Source: Prevotellaceae bacterium (lineage in GTDB: Bacteria; Bacteroidota; Bacteroidia; Bacteroidales; UBA932). Taken from it: DNA of 9,636 bases. Location: contig JAITSM010000186.1 of the NCBI GenBank assembly GCA_031287815.1, forward strand, positions 1 through 9,636, in the 5' to 3' direction. A program made the position numbers and the translations under genes. The notes beneath the pieces were generated by a model. It did not search any database, had not been told where the DNA came from, and worked only from the letters and a program-made list of their open reading frames with translations. Of the stretch, positions 7,353-9,636 are shown in pieces. How positions within the stretch are numbered: the stretch's first letter is position 1; each line of letters opens with the position of its first letter.

Positions 7353-7538
7353 ATGAAAGCGAATAAACAAATAGAACCGACATTCCGCGTGATAGATTAC
7401 GTACGGCAAGTTCGGGCGGAAATGAACGAATTATACCAGCAGGACAAAGCGCAATATTTGGCACGTTTAAATGCGTCTATGTCCGATTTTTTGCGCCGGC
7501 AGTCAGGCGCTCATTCATCGCATTCCTTTAACGGTTAA
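7353..7538 (+). CDS. Small hypothetical protein (61 residues)
   Basis: The product begins MKANKQIEPTFRVIDYVRQ and is predicted to be mostly helical, with charged and hydrophobic residues alternating up to about residue 49 (VRAEMNELYQQDKAQYLARL). A short Ser/His-rich tail follows. It has no signal peptide, no Cys and no metal motif. The 'PTF..IDYVRQVRAEM' opening resembles many short plasmid- or antitoxin-like proteins in Bacteroidota, but no partner toxin gene is visible and I do not assign a function. No TAnnTTTG box is seen upstream; it may be reached by read-through from the proline dehydrogenase operon. It converges on the DUF6261 gene, with 105 repeat-rich bases between the two stops. 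Confidence 0.55.
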   Translation: MKANKQIEPTFRVIDYVRQVRAEMNELYQQDKAQYLARLNASMSDFLRRQSGAHSSHSFNG

Positions 7539-7643
7539 AAATTCCTGGTTAGTGATTCGTGGTTAGTGGTTAGCTGGCCGGCGCCAGCCCAATTAGTCAC
7601 ATTAGCACATTAAACAATTAGTCACATTAACCAATTAGCCCCA
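7539..7643. repeat. Intergenic filler repeats and a GC hairpin between convergent genes
   Basis: The spacer contains GGTTAGTGATT-like repeats at 7548-7573. A short perfect stem GCTGGC/GCCAGC with a CGGC tetraloop lies at about 7573-7588. A 15-base direct repeat CAATTAGTCACATTA occurs at 7590-7604 and 7615-7629 (25-base period), with a degenerate third copy after it. The hairpin lacks a clear T run on either strand, so it is at best a weak terminator for the two convergent genes. Confidence 0.5.
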
Positions 7644-8612
7644 TTATTCCCCCGCTATCCAAAACGTCGTCATTTTTTTCCCCTTATATTCTCCTTTGCC
7701 GTGCACGGTCAGTTCTGCCATGCCGGCGTTGGTGTTGTTCCGGTAGGTTAGCGTGAAATCTTTGGCGAAGACAAGCGCTGCGTCCGGCTTGCCTTCCGTG
7801 TGGTAGCACACCTTCGGGATGGGCGTGATGGGCTTGCCGGAATAGGGCTGCGTTGCGACAGGCTCTATCACCGTGTGGCCGCCCGCGCCGAGGTCTTTTA
7901 TCTGATGCCGCCGCCCGGCTTCCTGTGCCAGCACGTCCTTATGGCGCTGCATCACGGCGTTCAGCTCGGAAAGAAAAGCCCTGTTGCTCTCCGGATAGCT
8001 GTGCGCCTTCAGTTCCAGCAGGTCGAGGATAAGGCGGAACTGCCTGTCCAGCTCCTTGCGGATGCCCCGCATAGGGGCGTGTGGACGTTTGGCGGTTTCT
8101 TCATAACGGTTTATCATCAACCCGTCGAGCTGGCGGTTCGCCTGCACCAGCTGCCCCAGCCATTCGCCCAGCCCCAGGGCGGATACATGCACAGCATTTT
8201 CCGGCTTCACCAGCTCGCGCTGCAGGTCTTCGATGGCGACAGTTTCATCGTCGAGGGCCTTGCGGGCAATGTTGCCGTAATGTTTCAGGACAATTTTCAA
8301 CTTCTCCGCCGCCTGCCGTTTGGCGGGGTCAAAGTGATTGCGGTATCCCTTTACCGCATTCGAAAACCCGCGATACAAGCGGCCGCGCACACGGTCTTGC
8401 GCCGCAATATCCATCGTAAGTCCACTCCTGCGAATCACGTCGAGCGCCTCCACTTCCTCGTTAAACAGCGACCGGTAGGCCGGATAAAGCGTTTCAATCC
8501 CCAGCGTTTCGGGGGTATACTCCACAAACAGGGCGTTCACACTGGTGTGAAATCCTACATGCGTTTCGTTACGCAGGTACGAATAATCGAAGCGGGTAAT
8601 AATTTTTTCCAC
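7644..8612 (-). CDS. DUF6261 family protein with a C-terminal Ig-like repeat domain
   Basis: The product has 322 residues. Residues 1 to about 235 match DUF6261, a mostly helical family of unknown function in Bacteroidota: it opens LRNETHVGFHT, and later has FSNAVKGYRNHFDPAKRQAA, LKIVLKHYGNIARK and RYEETAKR. Residues about 247-320 are an added all-beta domain with QPYSGKPITPIPKV, then FTLTYRNNTNAG, GKGEYKG and a final TFWI. That pattern belongs to the tandem Ig-like repeats (YDG/MBG-like) of bacterial surface proteins. No signal peptide or membrane segment is present, which is odd for such a domain. The only usable start is GTG at 8612: the in-frame upstream codons are GTT, ATA, ATT, ACA and then TAA. 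Two upstream frames end close by, at 8615 and at 8634, so translational coupling is possible. A promoter lies at 9028-9058. Confidence 0.85.
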   Translation of the reverse strand: MEKIITRFDYSYLRNETHVGFHTSVNALFVEYTPETLGIETLYPAYRSLFNEEVEALDVIRRSGLTMDIAAQDRVRGRLYRGFSNAVKGYRNHFDPAKRQAAEKLKIVLKHYGNIARKALDDETVAIEDLQRELVKPENAVHVSALGLGEWLGQLVQANRQLDGLMINRYEETAKRPHAPMRGIRKELDRQFRLILDLLELKAHSYPESNRAFLSELNAVMQRHKDVLAQEAGRRHQIKDLGAGGHTVIEPVATQPYSGKPITPIPKVCYHTEGKPDAALVFAKDFTLTYRNNTNAGMAELTVHGKGEYKGKKMTTFWIAGE

Positions 8613-8633
8613 AACTATAATTGTTTAATAAGG

Positions 8634-8984
8634 TTAAATGCAGTGATTGTATCCCTTCCGGGAACAGGCCGAATGGCCGGCGAGGGCTGCAGCGCCCTTG
8701 CCCAGACGCCGGCAACCGTCCTGCAGTACTGCAGCGCCCTTGCCCAGACACCGGCAACCGTTCCACAGTACTGCAGCACACTTGCCCAGACGCCGGCAAC
8801 CCTTCTGCAGTACTGCTGCACACTTGCCCAGACGCCGGCAACCGTCCTGCAGTACTGCAACACACTTGCCCAGACACCGGCAACCGTCCCGTAGGGCTGC
8901 GGCGCCCTTGCGATTGAGGCGGTACCCGTGGCGCAGCGGTTGCTTTTGGCTTGCAAGGAGGGATATATAAGGCTTTTCTTCCAT
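8634..8984 (-). CDS. Candidate small ORF with 14-residue Cys-containing repeats
   Basis: An ATG at 8984 begins about 37 bases after the start point expected from the minus-strand promoter at 9028-9058. The 116-codon frame begins MEEKPYISLLASQKQPLRHG and then runs through the 42-bp repeats as 14-residue units of the type DGCRRLGKCAAVLQ. The later units lose one Cys to Gly. It ends 21 bases before the DUF6261 start. The position behind a consensus promoter and ahead of a GTG-initiated gene argues for translation. Against it, the repeat is open in all six frames, and differences between units in this frame are mostly amino-acid changing. A second minus frame (TTG 8956 to stop 8615) has more silent differences and ends two bases before the DUF6261 start. 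No family is recognised. Confidence 0.25.
   Translation of the reverse strand: MEEKPYISLLASQKQPLRHGYRLNRKGAAALRDGCRCLGKCVAVLQDGCRRLGKCAAVLQKGCRRLGKCAAVLWNGCRCLGKGAAVLQDGCRRLGKGAAALAGHSACSRKGYNHCI
8687..8912. repeat. 42-bp tandem repeat array, five units plus a partial one
   Basis: The units lie at 8687-8728, 8729-8770, 8771-8812, 8813-8854 and 8855-8896, and a sixth begins at 8897 and fades after about 16 bases. The core CTTGCCCAGACxCCGGCAACC is nearly invariant (x is A or G). The unit junctions carry CTGCAGTACTGCAG, a perfect 14-bp palindrome at 8721-8734, with variants at later junctions. The unit length is a multiple of three, and none of the six frames contains a stop within the array. 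The array lies in the upstream region of the DUF6261 gene, inside the predicted transcript from the 9028-9058 promoter. It has no spacers and is not a CRISPR array. Confidence 0.95.
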
Positions 8985-9027
8985 GGCGGATGGTTATTTG
9001 TGAATTGAGGATTATGTTTTTACGATA

Positions 9028-9058
9028 CAAAGATAGAAAAAATGTTTTTGAATACAAA
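9028..9058 (-). promoter_or_regulatory. Consensus Bacteroidota promoter reading toward DUF6261
   Basis: On the minus strand TTTG (9058-9055) is followed after exactly 19 bases by TATCTTTG (9035-9028), a full match to the TTTG-N19-TAnnTTTG consensus of the primary sigma factor in this phylum. Transcription would start near 9021, giving a leader of about 410 bases that contains the whole 42-bp repeat array before the GTG at 8612. Confidence 0.75.
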
Positions 9059-9146
9059 GGAATACGCTTTTACCGGATAATTATACAGGCTGGTGAAAGA
9101 AAAAGAAGCGGGGGGAAAGGAATTTTAAAAAAAGCATGAAGAAATA

Positions 9147-9177
9147 TTTGCAGATAAAAAATATTGTTCTATATTTG
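9147..9177 (+). promoter_or_regulatory. Consensus Bacteroidota promoter for the structured leader
   Basis: TTTG at 9147-9150, a 19-base spacer and TATATTTG at 9170-9177 match the primary-sigma consensus exactly. Transcription would start near 9184. No other TAnnTTTG box is found between here and the ATG at 9557, so this promoter probably drives both the structured leader and the secreted-protein gene, unless the RNA ends in between. Confidence 0.75.
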
Positions 9178-9202
9178 CAGCGGATATAACGTTCTTTGTT
9201 TT

Positions 9203-9478
9203 GTATAAACAGGCATAAAATGTTTGTACTGTTCTGCTATTTGAAACTTGAGAAATTTCAACTGTTCTAAAAGAACCATTTCACATGAAAAGCGTGGATG
9301 TTAATTTATTTTTAGAACGGGTTTCTCAAGACCTCAAATAGCGATTAAATAACATTCACGTTTCGTTTTGTGATTTACCAAGTGAAATCCTAAATGAAAA
9401 CGATGAAAAAGGCAGTGATGAAAATATCGCGGCAAGGGGTTGTTTTATAGAAAAAAGTTTGTGTTTGAAAACAGCCCC
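9203..9478 (+). ncRNA. Structured RNA leader or small RNA with nested hairpins and possible pseudoknot
   Basis: Several strong pairings occur in order. GTATAAACA (9203-9211) pairs with TGTTTGTAC (9221-9229). A long interrupted stem follows: GCTATTTGA (9236-9244) with TCAAATAGC (9334-9342), CTTGAGAAA (9247-9255) with TTTCTCAAG (9322-9330), and GTTCTAAAA (9264-9272) with TTTTAGAAC (9310-9318), 27 pairs in all. Inside its loop, CGTGGATGTTAATTTA (9293-9308) can pair with TAAATAACATTCACG (9346-9360), lying beyond the stem. That gives either a pseudoknot or a competing fold. Finally GGGGTTGTTTT (9436-9446) pairs with AAAACAGCCCC (9468-9478). No T run follows any stem. The element lies just downstream of a consensus promoter and 5' of a secreted-protein gene. 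I recognise no known riboswitch or RNA class. A mobile-element end is the main alternative. Confidence 0.5.
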
Positions 9479-9490
9479 GAAGCTGCGAAA

Positions 9491-9525
9491 AGAACATAGA
9501 CAATAGACTTATAGAACATAGACAA
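9491..9525 (+). repeat. 13-base direct repeat upstream of the secreted-protein gene
   Basis: AGAACATAGACAA occurs at 9491-9503 and again at 9513-9525, 22 bases apart and about two helical turns, with a related TAGACTTATAG between them. The second copy ends 31 bases before the ATG at 9557. It could be a regulator site or simple filler; nothing in the sequence decides this. Confidence 0.45.
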
Positions 9526-9556
9526 AAATTAAATATTAACCTTAAATAATAATAGT

Positions 9557-9636
9557 ATGAAAAAAATTATCTTTCTTTTCGCCATGCTTGCAAGCGTGGC
9601 AGCAAGCGCACAAAGCCATATTAGCATTCAAATGCT
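9557..9636 (+). CDS. Secreted protein, N-terminal fragment (3' end outside window)
   Basis: Only 26 complete codons are present: a classic signal peptide (MKKIIFLFAMLASVAASAQ) with two Lys, a hydrophobic core and a likely cleavage at ASA-Q or just after, followed by SHISIQM. The start is clear, in an AT-rich stretch without a Shine-Dalgarno sequence, as usual in this phylum. The mature part is too short to assign a family. The gene follows the structured leader and the 13-base repeats. Confidence 0.8.
   Translation, partial: MKKIIFLFAMLASVAASAQSHISIQM

Noticed and set aside
7800..8894. A 364-codon plus-strand ORF antisense to DUF6261 and running into the repeats
   Set aside because: It lies opposite a recognisable gene, has composition typical of an antisense shadow, and no promoter or family match.
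8687..8912. Regular repeats suggesting a CRISPR array
   Set aside because: The 42-bp units are contiguous with no unique spacers, and no cas genes are in the window.
9203..9478. A retron or group II intron RNA
   Set aside because: No reverse transcriptase gene is in or near the region, and the hairpins do not show conserved intron domain V or msr/msd features.

Overview
This window looks like a chromosomal segment from a member of the Bacteroidota, most likely Bacteroidales. The supporting signs are promoters of the TTTG-N19-TAnnTTTG type, genes without strong Shine-Dalgarno sequences, signal peptides ending in A-Q, and two families largely confined to this phylum (DUF2851 and DUF6261). The filler repeats between genes also fit the phylum. 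No rRNA, CRISPR array, transposase or integrase is visible.

Left part (1 to about 4600). Three plus-strand genes are packed into what looks like one operon: the C-terminal part of a protein with a phage-tail-collar domain, an outer-membrane beta-barrel protein, and a secreted protein made of fibronectin type III repeats. This stretch is visibly AT-richer than the rest. The barrel gene is broken just after its signal peptide by two in-frame stops (TGA and TAA, 18 bases apart), although the frame and the protein similarity continue through them. The block ends at a repeat-rich, AT-rich stretch that abuts the 3' end of a tRNA-Pro(CGG) gene. That is the usual layout of an integrated island, so the left block may be acquired DNA; the other end and any integrase would lie outside the window.

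Middle part (4600 to 7640). The tRNA-Pro (minus strand) and a DUF2851 gene are transcribed divergently from a short shared spacer. DUF2851 is followed after 20 bases by a monofunctional proline dehydrogenase, probably in one transcript that ends at a hairpin near 7212-7237. Behind it lie a G9 tract that splits a tiny ORF between frames and a small 61-residue hypothetical gene.

Right part (7640 to 9636). On the minus strand lies a DUF6261 gene. Its product carries an extra C-terminal Ig-like repeat domain of the kind normally found in surface proteins, yet it has no signal peptide. Its roughly 410-base upstream region contains a consensus minus-strand promoter and five 42-bp tandem repeats that are open in all six frames. 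Diverging from it, a consensus plus-strand promoter at 9147-9177 leads into a roughly 370-base leader with several strong hairpins and a possible pseudoknot. The leader precedes the start of a secreted protein that is cut by the window end. The structured leader, the 42-bp repeat leader and the doubly interrupted barrel gene are the most interesting items here.
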